54,000 nt of DNA from Cristatella mucedo (GCA_009760855.2 WPIO01000011.1:5833501-5887500); one strand, 5' to 3'; counted from the first letter of the stretch, positions 1 through 11,976 are shown. Made by a program: numbers and translations. The notes: generated from the letters alone by a model not told the origin.

Positions 1-345
1 AAAGAATGATGGGACCTACAAGTGAGTGACAAAACCTTGAAGTCGATGTGTTGCTCTACTGGGAGCCAGTGCAGGTCGACGAGAAGTGCTGTGATATGGC
101 AACTGCGACGCTCACGACAGACAAGCCTAGCTGCAGAGTTTTGCACCAGCTGAATGCCTGATTGCACATGCCGATAGGCCAGCATGCAGTGAGTTACAGA
201 AGTCAAGACGGGATCTCACAAATGCTTGGACCAATTTAGATATGGTATCCGTGTCTAAACAAGACCAAATTTCAGCAATGTTATGTAGCCGAAAGTAGGC
301 CAAATTGACTGTGGAGCTGATATCATCATCCAATGAAACGGTCGA
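1..345 (-). mobile_element. LINE-B (L2/CR1-like) fragment, reverse transcriptase C-terminal part
   Basis: The minus strand encodes a broken stretch of the region after the RT palm, including the motif SRLDFCNSL and the residues around 'NIAEIWSC'. It aligns with the better preserved copy at 7861-8947. The copy runs off the left edge, so its 3' end is not seen. Beyond about 345 the similarity stops. Frameshifts and stops make it non-functional. The family is named here only for this window; the L2/CR1 assignment rests on recognising the RT motifs. Confidence 0.75.
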
Positions 346-540
346 GAGCCGTCGTGCTTCGAGCCTAACTGCACAGTTTTTCTTGGACACTCGGTATTTC
401 CGTACTGTCGCGTGTGTGCTGTCGGAGCGTTAAACTGCACCGGCAGTAGCAGGAACACGGCATCGATGACGAGCGCTCAAACCTCAGCACATCAAGTCCG
501 TATCCATGGTGTAGACAAGTCCATTTTACAGTAGCAGACG

Positions 541-612
541 GTAATAATAATATGTTTGTAGAGTGCCATCAAAGAACTTAATCTCTTTCTAGGCACTTTG
601 CACAAGCTTTCA
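541..612 (-). mobile_element. LINE-B 3' terminus, solo fragment
   Basis: An AATAAT-rich tail is followed by the LINE-B terminal hairpin. The arms read agagtgcc and ggcacttt on the plus strand, around the invariant aatctctttcta core. Only the last ~70 bp of the element are present, a typical extreme 5' truncation. Confidence 0.7.
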
Positions 613-1764
613 CGTGTTCACCAGTGACGTACACCTTCAGCTCTCCGGCCTAGAGCTCAATCAGCTCCAATCCCAATGCCGAATCCTGAATTTTAACTCC
701 TGCCTATCTCCCGAGGCTTGCCTTTTTACGGGGCCTTCGCCTTAGATTTACGCATAGTCGCGTAATCACGAATGATGTTTATCAGCCACAATCTGGCTGG
801 CTTAGCTGGCACAAACGTTTCATGGCCCCAGTCTGCAATCAGCATTTACTCAATCAGCAGTGGCCTCCTTCCCGCTTGTAGGGCTCGCTTCTCCTCATCC
901 TCGACTCTTATTACTAGATTAGGATGACGGGTGCTAGAAATCGGCAAAGCGCTTACAGGAAAATACGAAAGAAATAGGCGGTATTTCGAAGACGAGCGTA
1001 TAAATATATGTAACACAGAAACTTGTTGAGTGCAGACACCGAACCGGCAGTTGATTGCCTCGGGAGGTTAACTCTCTGCCATTCAAGACGGATCGAGCTT
1101 CGGCGAGCCCTGCAGCCCTCCATGAAATATTCGAGAAATAACGAATACTCCTGAAAGTTCCCAAATAAAACCTATCGATGCTTCGTGGGCGGCTCCCCAA
1201 AAAGGGTGCTCGTTACACATTGGCACGCTGTATCAGCTCGATTATTACTTGGCGAGACATTATTTGCCATTCCTAAATTAGAATACGTGTGCAACGGTTA
1301 TGTGATATTTTATGGATAAGCGGCTTAAAAAGAAGCCGAAGTCGTGTAATAAGCAGGGAAGTGATGTTCTGAGAGGCATCGTTCGCTGACAGCATTCGAG
1401 CGTCGCCGTGGCCGGTGCTGGAGACCCTTCGCCGCTGTCAAACTGACTGCCCTGCAGTTTATTATTGATACACGCTTTATTATGCAAAGCTATGGAGCCT
1501 CTTCATTGCTGCCACGTTCACTTACCGCGTCCGCGTGTCTCCGCGAGAAATTGGTGCTGCACTTTTACTTTCACTCTCACTTACCTTTCAAGTCGTCAGC
1601 CGGGTGCTCCAAGTCTTCGGGCCTTCGCCGGTCCGCGTCGCATCTCGGTCGCATGTCTAGTGCAATTGCGAGCGCCGCGCCTGCGGCCTCTGGACATTAG
1701 TGCCCAAGCCGCTGCCGAGCGTTTATAGCGCTAGCGATTCGGGCATTCGTCACTCACATTGATC
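613..1764. other. No gene recognised
   Basis: No open frame with family resemblance. A short motif near 770-830 (tatcagccac and tctggctg separated by a few bases) recurs near 51,415, suggesting another unnamed dispersed repeat. The open frames at 934-1200 and 1465-1728 look like chance. Confidence 0.4.
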
Positions 1765-1908
1765 TTCGCGACCTCGGCTCCGAGGTCGTGGGATCGAATC
1801 CTGCCGTGGACGATTCTCTATTGCCACTGCAAGCGGTGGAGATAGATAGCCTTTAAGGCTTCTCTGCCGCTGTACAAAAGGGGCTGTTAAATCAGCTAGT
1901 ATTTTCTT
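1765..1908 (+). mobile_element. tRNA-derived SINE, copy 1
   Basis: Contains a Pol III B-box-like sequence (ggatcgaatcc) and then a body shared with the copies at 16,184 and 18,655: 'cgattct..attgccactgcaagcgg', 'aaggct', and a 3' end 'ggctgttaaatcagct'. The A-box half is poorly preserved. It is degenerate and carries no long tail. Confidence 0.6.
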
Positions 1909-3479
1909 TTAGTTCAGTGTCCAGAGGGGCTGTTGGTATCTTTAAGGGGAGATTGCATTTCAGCTTTGCGCGCGAGGCAAGTTCTTTTAAAATACCGAAC
2001 CTTAAGAGGCGAGCCGAGCGGCGCTGAAGTGAAGCAATTTATATTAGGGTTCTAGGCGGCTCCCCTACTTCCGGGCTCCGGGCCGCCGGGCGCTTTCGGA
2101 GCGAAGCTTCAGGTTGTGCAAGTGGTAATATCGTTCACTTTTCGTAAGTCATCTGCAAAGACTTCTGGTGCGGAGATCCTTCCGGTGTGGATATTAATGC
2201 TTTTCAAAAATGCAGAGCCGGCGTTTCCACTGGACGAACTAGGCAATCGCCTCGGGCATTGGGTCGAAGGGAGCACCAGAAAAAAAACTAGAAAATTAAA
2301 CGACAGCCATATTTGGGCAAGGTGTTAATAGCTAACGACAAACAGCTGTCCATATCAAAGCTTGTTGGCAGATCATTGAATGAACGTCATAGAAAGCCAC
2401 CACGAAGAATCGTCCAAACGGTGCAGGAGCAAGAGACGGCGGCGCTCATTGTTTGCAGTGGAGGTGGCTGCAGGAAGTTTCGTGGGCAGGTCAATGATAT
2501 CGTTCCTTGGGCGCGTTAGTCTTTGGGAAAACGACTGCAGCAGGCAGTGAAAGAACCGGGCGGTGGGCAACTGAAGCCGGCAATGCTTGGACGTGGTCAC
2601 AGTACTCTAACCTCTCGTGTGGCGTGCGCAGCAACTAAGGGGCGGCTGGAGGTCTAGTTGACTTGCAGAGCCCCACGAAGTCACGTATCTAAGGTGCTCA
2701 AACCAGCAGCGGAAGTATTCTCTGTAGATTACCTTTCCCCGAGGGCTGCTAAAATCCATCCGGGTGCTAGAGATTACAAACCTAGCTTCACAGGCGATTC
2801 AACTATCAAATGCCTCTAGGTATTTTAACTCTCAAAGGCCTCAGGTTGCTGCGGTCCTCAAAGGCATGAACTGTAGTGGGGCCTATCAGGCTCAAGTCAG
2901 GCTAGCTTCAAACGTTAGCTGAAGGTCAAAGCCTTTTTTTGAAGACTATGTAACTCAGGCCGATGGAAGCGTGCCCGTAGTAGGGTCCCTCTAAGTACAT
3001 GGTCTTACGGTGGTGCACGAACCGTGAGTCTCTGTCGCTTGCTTTTGCTGTTAGCTGCAGCTCGCTCTCGTTCCGCTTCTGCACGGTCTAATTATCCGCA
3101 CAACAGACATTTAGCGGTCGTCCAGGGTAGCCGATTCGATCGGGCTGATGGCCCGACCGAAGTGAGGAGTTAATCTGCAGTTAATCGGGCCGTCACTCCG
3201 TTTCTAGCCTCTGTCTGCAGCTTGTTACTGGACGACCAGCATTAGCCTCTCACTTCTGGCGAGAGGTTGCTGAATGCCACTGATAATGATTGATTGTTGT
3301 CTGTCCTTCTACACCTAGTGGAACCGTACAAGAGCATTACTAAAGCCATAATTTTATTACTTTTTACAGAGTTACGGATAATGAGAGACCGTTAGGGGCT
3401 CAAAACCGCAAGAGAAGGGCTGAAAAGGCCGCAGGGCAGGGCAAGCAAAAGAAAAGGGTAATTTCTTAAAATAACTAAA
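1909..3479. other. No gene recognised
   Basis: Open frames here are short and unfamiliar. The only structure I noted is a 10-bp inverted repeat (ggtcgtccag near 3117 and ctggacgacc near 3231) bracketing about 115 bp, which could be a small foldback element. I see no coding potential that I can defend. Confidence 0.35.
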
Positions 3480-4143
3480 GAAGCATAAAACATCTACTGA
3501 GTTGTCAGACGAGTCGCAGACAAAAAATATTGGGGTGGAAAAAAGAATGCCTGGAGGAGAAGAAATCCCAGTCCCACCTCCATCTAAAGACAAAACCAAA
3601 CAGAGGTAAGTGATTATCGAGACAATACAGTTCAAGTCTTGCAGCAAGTTGAACCGAAGTTGGATTACACTGACCCTGCTAGATGGCCCTCTGATGATAG
3701 CGGAAACATTGCTGCACTTCTAGTAATAAGGGATCACAGCAGACGTATGGCCTCGGTCGGCCGGCCGGTTTATCCCCGCGACGTATTCGATCCAAAAGGA
3801 TTCGCACAACAGAAGATTTTCTCTGCTCCATTTCAAAAGATGGTTTGCAAATGGGAGGAGATGTGCCGCCTGTAGATGATGAATTATATACCAAGAGGTT
3901 TAGTATCCTGCTTTTTCTGTAAGCTATGCAGCAAGAAGGCTGGCATCTCATTTAATCAAGGAAGTGGCTGTGAAGAATGGAAAATCTGCAACTTTTTCCT
4001 CATAAAAAGAAAGAGAGAAAAAAGAGAGAAAAGTCCATCGCACATAGAAAGCTATCAAGCTTGGAAGGAATTTGAATTGGGGCTAGCAGAAGGTAAGATA
4101 ATAGATGAGACGATCCTGCTGAAGATTATGCAACGAGGGGTAT

Positions 4144-4225
4144 AATAATAATAATACATTTGATATAGCAACCTTAAATAACTCAATCTCTTTCTAGGCA
4201 CGTTACATTTTCTGAATATGGGAAA
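4144..4225 (-). mobile_element. LINE-B 3' terminus inserted in the hAT relic
   Basis: Starts with (ATA)n, then the degenerate terminal hairpin (caacctt ... aatctctttctaggcac). The hAT-like reading frame is lost on its left at MQRGV and resumes on its right towards LAFHGS, so the insertion post-dates the transposase. Confidence 0.65.
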
Positions 4226-4539
4226 CCGGTGTTGGAACACATCATTCCGTCAGAAAGTGTGCTTGGAACTCGACCAATTAGCATTTCATGGATCGTATAA
4301 AAGCTCTTTGCACATTTGAACGGAAACTTTTTCAAATTCACTAATTTCCTGGTCGTCTGTGATCCTCTGATGATCAAACACCTGCGGAGGGTTACCGACG
4401 ACCCAATTTACGCACATTATCTCGGCAAAGACATCCACAATAAATTAATACGAACTTTAGCTGCCACAATTAATCATTGGATTACAGAAGCAGCCAAGTC
4501 AGAAAAATACTACTCAGCTATCCTTGAATGTAACCTAAT

Positions 4540-4676
4540 AATATTGCACTTGATAAAGCGCCCTCAGAGAACTTAATCTCTTTCTAGGCGCTTTACATTT
4601 GCTGCAAAGTGATACGCAATAGAATAGTAAGTAAAATCATGCTTGAAAAACAAACAAAATGAATAACATAACCTAG
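4540..4676 (-). mobile_element. LINE-B 3' terminus inserted in the hAT relic
   Basis: Terminal hairpin with intact arms (aaagcgcc / ggcgcttt on the plus strand), followed by the conserved LINE-B 3' UTR ('gtaagtaaaatcatgcttg'). It splits the DUF4371-like segment between 'YYSAILEC' and 'SHTVQMT'. Confidence 0.75.
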
Positions 4677-5604
4677 ATGCCAGCCACACTGTACAGATGA
4701 CCCAAGATTATTTGTTTTGTTCACCTAAGTGACATCGAAGTGATAATCAGAAAGCACTCTATTGGTGCCATCTCGTTACAAATGACCACAGGTGCATTCA
4801 TGACTGAGGTCCTGTTTGAGCAGCTAAAAGACATGGGATGCCGGGTGGTGGAATGATGAGAGGTACATAATGTGGTATGACAATGGCAGGAACATGAAAG
4901 ACAATGAAAGTTGAGGGCAGAAGCCTGGGATACTTAAACATCAATCCGCGTGCCTCCTATGAACCTTGCAATGCCCATGCCCTGAATCTAGTTGTAAATA
5001 ATGCAGCAAAGAGTTACCTGGGCTGCGCTGTGAATTTCTTTGCCTTGGTGCACTAAACATTCCATTTTTCTCAGCATCTAATTGGTGTTGTGGAGTCCCC
5101 AAAAAAATCGCGTCTTCGTTTTAAGCGATCTTAAAGTAAAACCAATCAGTGAAACAAGATGGTAAAGTAGAATAATTGATGCTCTGAAACCACTGAGATA
5201 CAGTCTTGGCAAAGTCTATTATCCTGCAATTGAGATACATGAAGATACGAGTCTGGAAGGTTTGGCTGGAGCTACGACAAGATCTGAAGCACAAACACTG
5301 GCCAACAAAATAGCAATATTTCCGTTTGTAGTATCGCTTCTTAGTTGGTATACAATTTTGTTTGAGGTCAATTTCACCGGCAAAGTTCTACAGCAGACAT
5401 CAACTCTCAGCTTGACAATGACAATGGCAATGGCTCAGGCCATGGCAATAGAAAGCTTGTGTGGTTCTTTTGTAGCCACCTGCTAGTAGATAAATCCGTG
5501 TGTGCATCTGATACTTAGCAGGACCAGTGCTGCATTTTCTAAAGCTGAATAAGGAGCCACGTGCTGCAGAGTGGATGATGCAGAGATAATCGTGCCACTA
5601 GCTT

Positions 5605-6930
5605 GCAAGAAGAATGTATCTCCGTCAGTAACTCCACAAAGTCATAAAGACCATGTGGGTGTTACGCAGGAGAGTTTTGTATAGCCCACTCACAGCCTAA
5701 GCGGCTTTCGGTACGCATTCGGTACCCAACAGACTTCGTCTCACGCAATAAAGAGAAAGTGGGAAGCATAGCAGAGTTAGGAGAGCAGTTGAGGTAGTGA
5801 GTAGCATAGAAGTAGCAGTTCAGGACCGCTGAAAAAGATGTGCCATAGTCGGCAGTTGGAGAGTAGACGTCGTTGCGTAAGAATTGTGGAAGCGAGTTCC
5901 ACAGTCTTGGACCTGCAGAGCTAAAGCTTCTGTCGCCAACTGTCTTTAAGCAGAGGAATGGGACAGCTAATTTATTGTCCACACAGGACCTGAGGGCGCG
6001 AACAGGCTGAAACTGATGCAGCAGTTCAGCTAGGTATGAAGGAGCCAAGCCGTGGCGGGCCTTGTGGGTCAGCGTAAGAACTTTGCTCTGTATCCTTTGC
6101 TCAACCGGCAACCATCCTAGCTCTTTCAGCAAAGGTGACACGTGCTCAAACCGCTGGGACTTGAAGACCAGCCTTGCAGCCATATTCATAGTCCGCTGTA
6201 GTGGCATAATAGCTTTCTTTGGTAGCCCAGCCAAAAGGGAAGTACAATAATCAAGCCGAGACAGAACTAAAGAGCTAGTTAACATTTCTACAAGCCACTG
6301 TGGGAGACAGCTTCTAATCTTGGATAGGGATCGGATGTGATGGCTAGCTGTAGAGGCAGTCTTCTGAATGAAGCTTTTGAAATTGATGCAGCTGTCAAAC
6401 ACGACACCTAGATTGCGAGCACGCGGTGAAGGTCGCACAATAGCATCACCTATTAGAACAGCAAAGCCTTTTAATCCAGCCACACGCTTAGGGTGTCCTA
6501 TGAGAAGCAGTTCGGTTTTATCGTCATTTAATTTCAGGAAGTTTTCCGACATCCAGGATCGAATATCGGCAAGGCAAGCATTCAGTTTCTCAGTTGCTGC
6601 AGCAGATTCCGACGGTTTAAATGACAAATACAACTGAGTATCGTCAGCATAGAAGTGATATCCTATTCCATGGGCCTTAATCACTTTTCCCAGAGGTTGC
6701 GTATAAATGGAGAACAGCAAGGGACCGAGTAAAGACCCTTGAGGGACTCCACAGGTGACCCTTCTCATGTCTGAGACCTGACCCTCACACGACACGGATT
6801 GAACACGATCAGACAAGTATGATTTAAACCACGCCAGTGCTTCGTCTGCCAGACCGATCGTTGTTCTCAATCTTTCAAGCAGGACTTCGTGATCAATGGT
6901 GTCGAAGGCAGCAGAACAAGAAGAAGGCAA
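5605..6930 (-). mobile_element. LINE-A (L2/CR1-like), 5'-truncated copy with intact RT frame
   Basis: The best preserved LINE of the window. It begins inside the RT domain (SAAFDTIDH) and runs through the C-terminal tail to the 3' UTR, whose end 'acggagatacatt' recurs at 17,640, 27,490, 29,700 and 51,370. No endonuclease part is present. Sequence upstream of about 6930 no longer matches the family, so the copy is truncated there. Confidence 0.85.
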
Positions 6931-6975
6931 GTGATCAATTAGCGTATGCTGCCTTATGCAGCAGCACCTGCTCAC
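5662..6975 (-). CDS. LINE-A reverse transcriptase, partial ORF
   Basis: An uninterrupted frame of about 437 codons, of which the first 12-15 lie outside the element. Non-LTR RT motifs appear in order: [22 protein letters not shown], the catalytic YADDTQLY, '[13 protein letters not shown]', [14 protein letters not shown], then the C-terminal '[10 protein letters not shown]', 'APSYLAELL' and '[17 protein letters not shown]'. The family copies its RNA into DNA at a nicked target. The missing 5' half (endonuclease and early RT) makes this copy non-autonomous, but the lack of stops suggests a fairly recent insertion. Confidence 0.8.
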   Translation of the reverse strand: MSRCCCIRQHTLIDHLPSSCSAAFDTIDHEVLLERLRTTIGLADEALAWFKSYLSDRVQSVSCEGQVSDMRRVTCGVPQGSLLGPLLFSIYTQPLGKVIKAHGIGYHFYADDTQLYLSFKPSESAAATEKLNACLADIRSWMSENFLKLNDDKTELLLIGHPKRVAGLKGFAVLIGDAIVRPSPRARNLGVVFDSCINFKSFIQKTASTASHHIRSLSKIRSCLPQWLVEMLTSSLVLSRLDYCTSLLAGLPKKAIMPLQRTMNMAARLVFKSQRFEHVSPLLKELGWLPVEQRIQSKVLTLTHKARHGLAPSYLAELLHQFQPVRALRSCVDNKLAVPFLCLKTVGDRSFSSAGPRLWNSLPQFLRNDVYSPTADYGTSFSAVLNCYFYATHYLNCSPNSAMLPTFSLLRETKSVGYRMRTESRLGCEWAIQNSPA

Positions 6976-7237
6976 ATTCCTTGCATGGGCTTAGTGATGA
7001 TGCTTAGACTGCAACTGCTTCTTCCTCTGTATTCAGAAGTGCTGAGTGGGCATTCCTCTCCACCAGGTATGTAGGAGCTTCAGCCTGGTGACTGAAATCA
7101 GATGCAGTAGAGCATGGGGGCTCTTACCTGTGCAACACATCAGCAGAGTCAGTGTGCTCATTTACGCTGGTAAAACAACCAGAGGCTGCTGCACACGGGC
7201 CTGTCGTCAGATAAGAAAACATAAACTGCATGTTTAA

Positions 7238-9300
7238 TGATGATGTCGATGCGTTGTTTAACAGTGAGCCACTGCAATAAGTGGTGTGCAGTGGTAACTG
7301 CTACGCTCACAACAGACAAGCCTAGCTGCAGAGTTCTGTATCCGCTGTACGCACCTGATTGCACAGACCGGTAGACCAGCAAGCAGTGAGATACAGAAGT
7401 CAGGACGGGATGTCACGAAAGCATGGACCAGTTAAGATGTGGCATATATGTCTAAACAAGCCCGAATTTTAGCAATATTATGTAGCTGAAAGTAGGCAAA
7501 CTTGACAGCTGAGCTGATGTGGTCGTCTAATGAAAGGTCACCTTGGTATAGGACACCTAGGTTTTGTGCAGATTAAGCAGCAGAAATGCTGGCAGAGCCG
7601 ATTTTGAGCGTTAGCTTTTCCAGTTTCCGAATCACACCTAGTTAGCCCATAACTAGTAGACTGGTTTTGTCGTCATTCAATTTAAGAAAGTTTGCTGCCA
7701 TCCATTGCGGATGTCCGAAATACATGCAGCAAAGGAGTTTAAAGAATTTGACGTGCTGGAAGGCTGGAAGGGATCGAAGCAGAGGTACAAATGAGTGTCA
7801 TCTGCATAGAAGTGAAAGCCTAGACTGTGCCTGGCAATCACATCGGATAGTAGGGGAGTAATAATAATAATAATAATGTACTTGATAAAGCGCCCCCAGA
7901 GAACTCAATCTCTTTCTAGGCACTTTACATTTGCTGCAAAGGGAAATGCAATTAAATGGTAAGTAAAATCATGCTTGAAAAACAAACAAAATGAATAACA
8001 TGGTTAGGGGTGACATGCCCAGGGTCAGCATGCAAATGTGGTTAGTGGCAGCATGCACAGTGTCAGCACGCATAAGCACATCAAGGACGAATCACAGGGA
8101 CCCACTGAATGCTGTCCTAAATAGGTGTGTTTTTAGGTTCCTCTTAAATGTGGTCAGGTCAGGGGATGTTCTGATGCAGGTCGGGAGGGAGTTTCAGGCT
8201 TTGGGAGCATACGAACTAAATGCACGGTCTCCAAAGGATTTAAGGTTTGTATGAGGTATTTCTAGACTGTTGGATTCCGAAAAGCGGGTGGTACGATGTT
8301 TGGCCTGATGGGGTAGTATATCTGACAGATAGGCTGGAGCCATAGAATGAAGGGACCTAAAAGTGAGCGACAAAACCTTGAAGTCAATCCGTTGCTTGAC
8401 TGGTAGCCAGTGCAGGTCGGCGAGAAGTGGAGTAATGTGGTTACTATGACGCTCACGACAGACAAGCCTAGCTGCAGAGTTTTGCACCAGCTGCAATCGC
8501 CTGATCGCACATGCTGGTAGGCCAGTAAGCAGTGAGTTGCAGAAGTCGAGACGAGATGTCACGAATGCATGGGCCAACTTAGACGTGGTATCCTTATCTA
8601 AACAAGCCCGAATTTTAGCAATATTATGAAGCTGAAAATAGGCATATTTGACCGTGGAGCTGATATGGTCGTCTAACGAGAGGTCGCTTTGGAATATGAC
8701 ACCTAGATTTCGAGCTGATTAGACAGGAGATATGCTGGCAGAGCCAATTTTGAGAGACAGCCTTTCCAATTTGTGAATCACACTGGGTTTGCCCATAACT
8801 AGTAAGTTAGTTTTATCATCGTTTAGTAATAGAAAATTTGCTGCCATCCGTGTGCGGATGTCATCAATGCATGCAGCAAGTGAGTTTAGAGAATTGGAGG
8901 TGCTCGAAGGCTGGGAGGGATCAAAGCAAAGGTACATCTGAGTGTCTTATAAACCGTGAAAAGAACAGGACTAAGCACAGAACCTGGGGTACCCCATACT
9001 TCAGTGGTTCCTCAGATACTTGCTCAGTCACATTAGTGCTCTGGAGTCTCCCACTGAGATAGAACCTGAACCATTGCAGGGCAGTACCAGTGATGCCCGG
9101 GCGAGAGGAGAGGCTCTGGAGACAGACTTTGTGATTGACAGTATCAAAAGCTACCAAAAGATCGAGCAAAACAAGCAGAGGCACTCTACCTAAGTCTGCA
9201 CTCCTAGGTCGGTCGTTATACATCCGAAGCAATGCTGACTCTGTGGCGAGATTAGCTCTCAAACCAGATTGGAACTTCCTAACAAGGTGCGAAATCTCGA
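7238..9300 (-). mobile_element. LINE-B, older copy split by a younger LINE-B
   Basis: Two blocks belong to one element: 7238-7860 (C-terminal RT up to the YADD region) and 8948-9300 (further upstream RT, with 'VAFDTVNHKV' and 'GVPQ'). The left block stops at the sequence encoding 'DVIARH', and the right block resumes where the next codons of the family would be. The interval between is an independent, 5'-truncated LINE-B. There are many stops and frameshifts, and the 3' UTR of this older copy is lost. Confidence 0.7.
7861..8947 (-). mobile_element. LINE-B, younger 5'-truncated copy
   Basis: Has the (ATT)n tail, the terminal hairpin (aaagcgcc with ggcacttt, allowing one G-U pair), the full 3' UTR, and RT C-terminal frames at 8194-8577 (SRLDFCNSLLTGLPACAIR ... 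WLPVKQRIDFK) and 8719-8937 (LLNDDKTNLLVMG). It is truncated just after the YADD box ('TQMYLCFD' remains). A frame break separates the two frames. Confidence 0.8.
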
Positions 9301-10945
9301 TATATGAGTGACTACGCTTATGACCTCAGGGAACGAGCACTGTTCAAGAAAGACATTAGCCATGCAGAGGCTGCCACCACCAACAGTACTTAGTGTACAA
9401 TCGTTAACCTGCAAACAATATGCAAGGATATCGATTTTGGACACAAATTAAATGCTGTGCAAAAGCTGGAAACACAACGTAGCCCATTGAAATTCACTTG
9501 TACAGCTTCTCAAGCCATTAGTATATAGGACAAAGCGCGAATGGCAAAAGCAGTGAATCAACCATATTCCTGAGGAAGCTGACAAGGTCCTCAGGTAGCA
9601 CGAGCCTGGGGTTCAAATTGTGACATCTTTTAACGGAGAAGTTTCGTAGTTGCGTGGCGTTAGACTCACCGAGACGTATTTTCATATAGTCAAAGAGTTG
9701 CAGCACATTTTAAGCATTTATTTGCTCAAGTATGGAATCTTTCGATAGGAGCAGGAAGCAACAGCATCATAGCATCATGTAATATCAGTGAATCCAAGTA
9801 ATAGGTCTCAACTAAGTCGCAACTTGACTAAGTGATAGGATTTCAGCTTCAATTTGTCTGCCAACATATCTATGTTAAGTACCTTAAGAATTCATAACTC
9901 CCTCGGTATAATTATTGATATTTTTAGACCTTAAGGATAAAAGATTCGATCTATAAGCCATAAACCCCTATTGCTGGCGTCGTGGCGTGTTCCCAAATTT
10001 AATTCCAGAATTAGGAGACTTTTTAATCAGTGGTTGCTTGCTAATGATTCATTGTACAGCAAAGACTGAAGAAACAGAACTGGCAATGATTGCTTGTTAA
10101 AAAAATGTATGATGGCTGGTGAGTCAGCAGCAGCAATACGAGTCTCAAGAGGCCAGCAACCAGAGCTTGGTCGCTTGCATTACGCGGAATATGCGAAGCA
10201 CTAGATTGCCGTTAGGCCAGACTTTTCAGAGGGCATGCATCTCAGCATCGCAATCGTCGGCCATGAAGATGCTAGACCCGTCTACCCCTCTCCCAACAAA
10301 GCAGCTCACACTCAATAAATTGTAAAACACATCAATAGAGCATGCAGGCACGTTCTATTTATATGTTCTTTTACATGCTGCACCACTTTGTAATACATGG
10401 TAGCAAAGAAGCTAGTAGATCAAATGCCTCTTCAATGTGTGAATTGCACTTTGTTTAAGGTAATTGAAAAATATCAAAAGTATACCGCCAAATGTCGGCG
10501 GTTCTACTTACCACGAACACAGTTAGGTCATCCCCATCCAGATTAGCAACGGCATCGACAAATAGCAATTCTCCTGACTGACTTCTCCATTGGCACGCTG
10601 CATGAAAAGCGTGACCATGGAGAACATGAAAGCATTGTTTGCAGTGGTTACGCAAGGTCATGGATGGGACCGTTGCTGTTAACTACATCTGCCCTTGCAG
10701 AAGACAGAAGAAAACTAGCAGAATTTGACTATTCTTCCCGGCATACTTTGTAGTGCATGCTGTAAGATGAAATAGGATTTTACGCCAGGGGAATCCCAAC
10801 ACTCCAAGAGCCATGAACTGCACTCTTTATATTAGAACTGTCTCCCACTCCCTAAAATCGGATCAAACGTATGCACTGATACAATTATAGCAATATTTCT
10901 CGTTTGGCACCTGACAACTAACTGCTGCAATAAAAATATTAATAA
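9301..10945. other. No defined gene; AT-moderate DNA with weak exon candidates
   Basis: Short minus-strand frames at 9259-9444 and 9518-9706 look protein-like but match nothing I know. The strongest exon candidate in the stretch is listed separately (10,512-10,675). Confidence 0.3.
10512..10675 (-). CDS. Candidate internal exon, unknown protein
   Basis: Minus-strand frame flanked by AG (ttaacag) and a textbook donor (gtg|gtaagt). It encodes a segment with a Cys/His pattern, 'NHCKQC' then 'HGHAFHAACQW', and an acidic end 'NLDGDDLTVFV'. The base composition and the clean donor argue for a real or formerly real exon. I do not recognise the family. A possible last exon lies near 10,255-10,310 (ends in DAEMHAL), but its acceptor is weak. 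The 5' acceptor here also lacks a good pyrimidine tract. Confidence 0.3.
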
Positions 10946-11965
10946 TAACATTATTAATACACGGTACAGCGCTTCAGAGAACTGAATCTCTTTCTAGGCA
11001 CTTTACATTTTCTGCACAGAAAGGGCGATCAAATGATTAGGGTTAACATTCACAATGTCATCAAGCATGACATGGTTAGAGGTGATGTGCACCGTGTTAA
11101 CCTGGAAAACAAGGTTAGTGGTAGCATGAGCAGGGTCAGCATGCTGAAGCATATAAAGAACGAATAACAAAGACCCACTACATTCTATGATAAACAGGTC
11201 TGTTTTAAGCTTCTTTTTATGCTGTCAAGGCGTGGAATTGTGACGTCAGTCGGGTGTGAGTTCCAGGCTTTCGGAGCATGCGAACTAAAGGCACGGTCTC
11301 CAAATGATTTGAGGTTCGTACGAGGTATGGGTAAACGACTAGTTACCGAAAAGCTAGTGGTACAATGCTTCGCCCGGTGGGGAGTAAATATGATAGGTAG
11401 GCTGGAGCCAAAGAACGAAGGACAAAAAAGTGAGTGACAGAATTTGAAGTAGATGCGTTGCTTGACTGGGAGCCAGTGAAAGTCAACTAGAAGTGGGGTG
11501 ATGTGGCAACTGCGATGTTCACGACAGACAAGCCTAGGTGCACAGTTTCGAACCAGCTGTAAGCAATCAGTGAGCTACAGAAGTCGGGACGGGATGTCAC
11601 AAATCCATGGACCAACTTGGAATTGGTATCCCTGTCTAAACAACCCCAAATTTTAGCAATCTGATGTAGCTGAAAGTAGGCAGACTTGACTGTGAAGCTG
11701 AAGTGATTATTTATGAAAGGTCTTTTTGGAACAGAACACCTAGATTTTGTGCAGGCGCAAAAGGTGATATGCTGGCAGAGCTGAACTTAAGCGTTAATCT
11801 TTCCAGTTTCTGAGTCACATTTGGTTCACCCGTAGATAGTAAGTTGGTTTTATTGTCATTCAATCTGAGAAAGTTTGCTGCCATCCATGTGCGGATGTCA
11901 GCAGCAATACATACAGCGACGGTATGCAGAGGATTAAATGCACTGGGTTGCTGGAAGGAATCAAA
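10946..11965 (-). mobile_element. LINE-B, degenerate 5'-truncated copy
   Basis: Starts with an ATT-type tail and the terminal hairpin (cagcgctt / ggcacttt). The 3' UTR and C-terminal RT region follow with many frame breaks, up to the 'SDIRTWMAANF' region near 11,900. It lies immediately downstream of a candidate host 3' end at 11,977. Confidence 0.7.
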
Positions 11966-11976
11966 GAAGATTCGTC

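Larger units (their letters stand above)
3480..5600 (+). pseudogene. hAT-type transposase relic (TTF zinc finger / DUF4371, ZMYM1-like)
   Basis: Reading across frames gives the order of the ZMYM1/TTF-DUF4371 family. First comes DPARWP (near 3670), then a TTF-like segment with SCFFCKLC (near 3910) and 'CEEWK'. Next are LAFHGS (near 4280) and 'GNFFKFTNFLVVCDPLM' (near 4320), then 'SHTVQMT' (near 4680), 'INPRA' with 'PCNAHALNLVVNNAAKS' (near 4940-5015), and 'RSEAQTLANKI' with 'WYTILFEVN' (near 5280-5370). Such proteins are DDE-type transposases or domesticated derivatives. Here the frame is broken by many stops and shifts and is interrupted by two LINE-B ends, so it is dead. The 3' hAT dimerisation region was not found, and neither were terminal inverted repeats or target duplications. 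Confidence 0.7.

Noticed and set aside
5662-6975. Retroviral or viral polymerase
   Set aside because: The YADD context, the C-terminal 'LPVEQRI' and 'APSYLAELL' motifs, and the absence of protease, RNase H, integrase and LTRs identify a non-LTR retrotransposon of L2/CR1 type.
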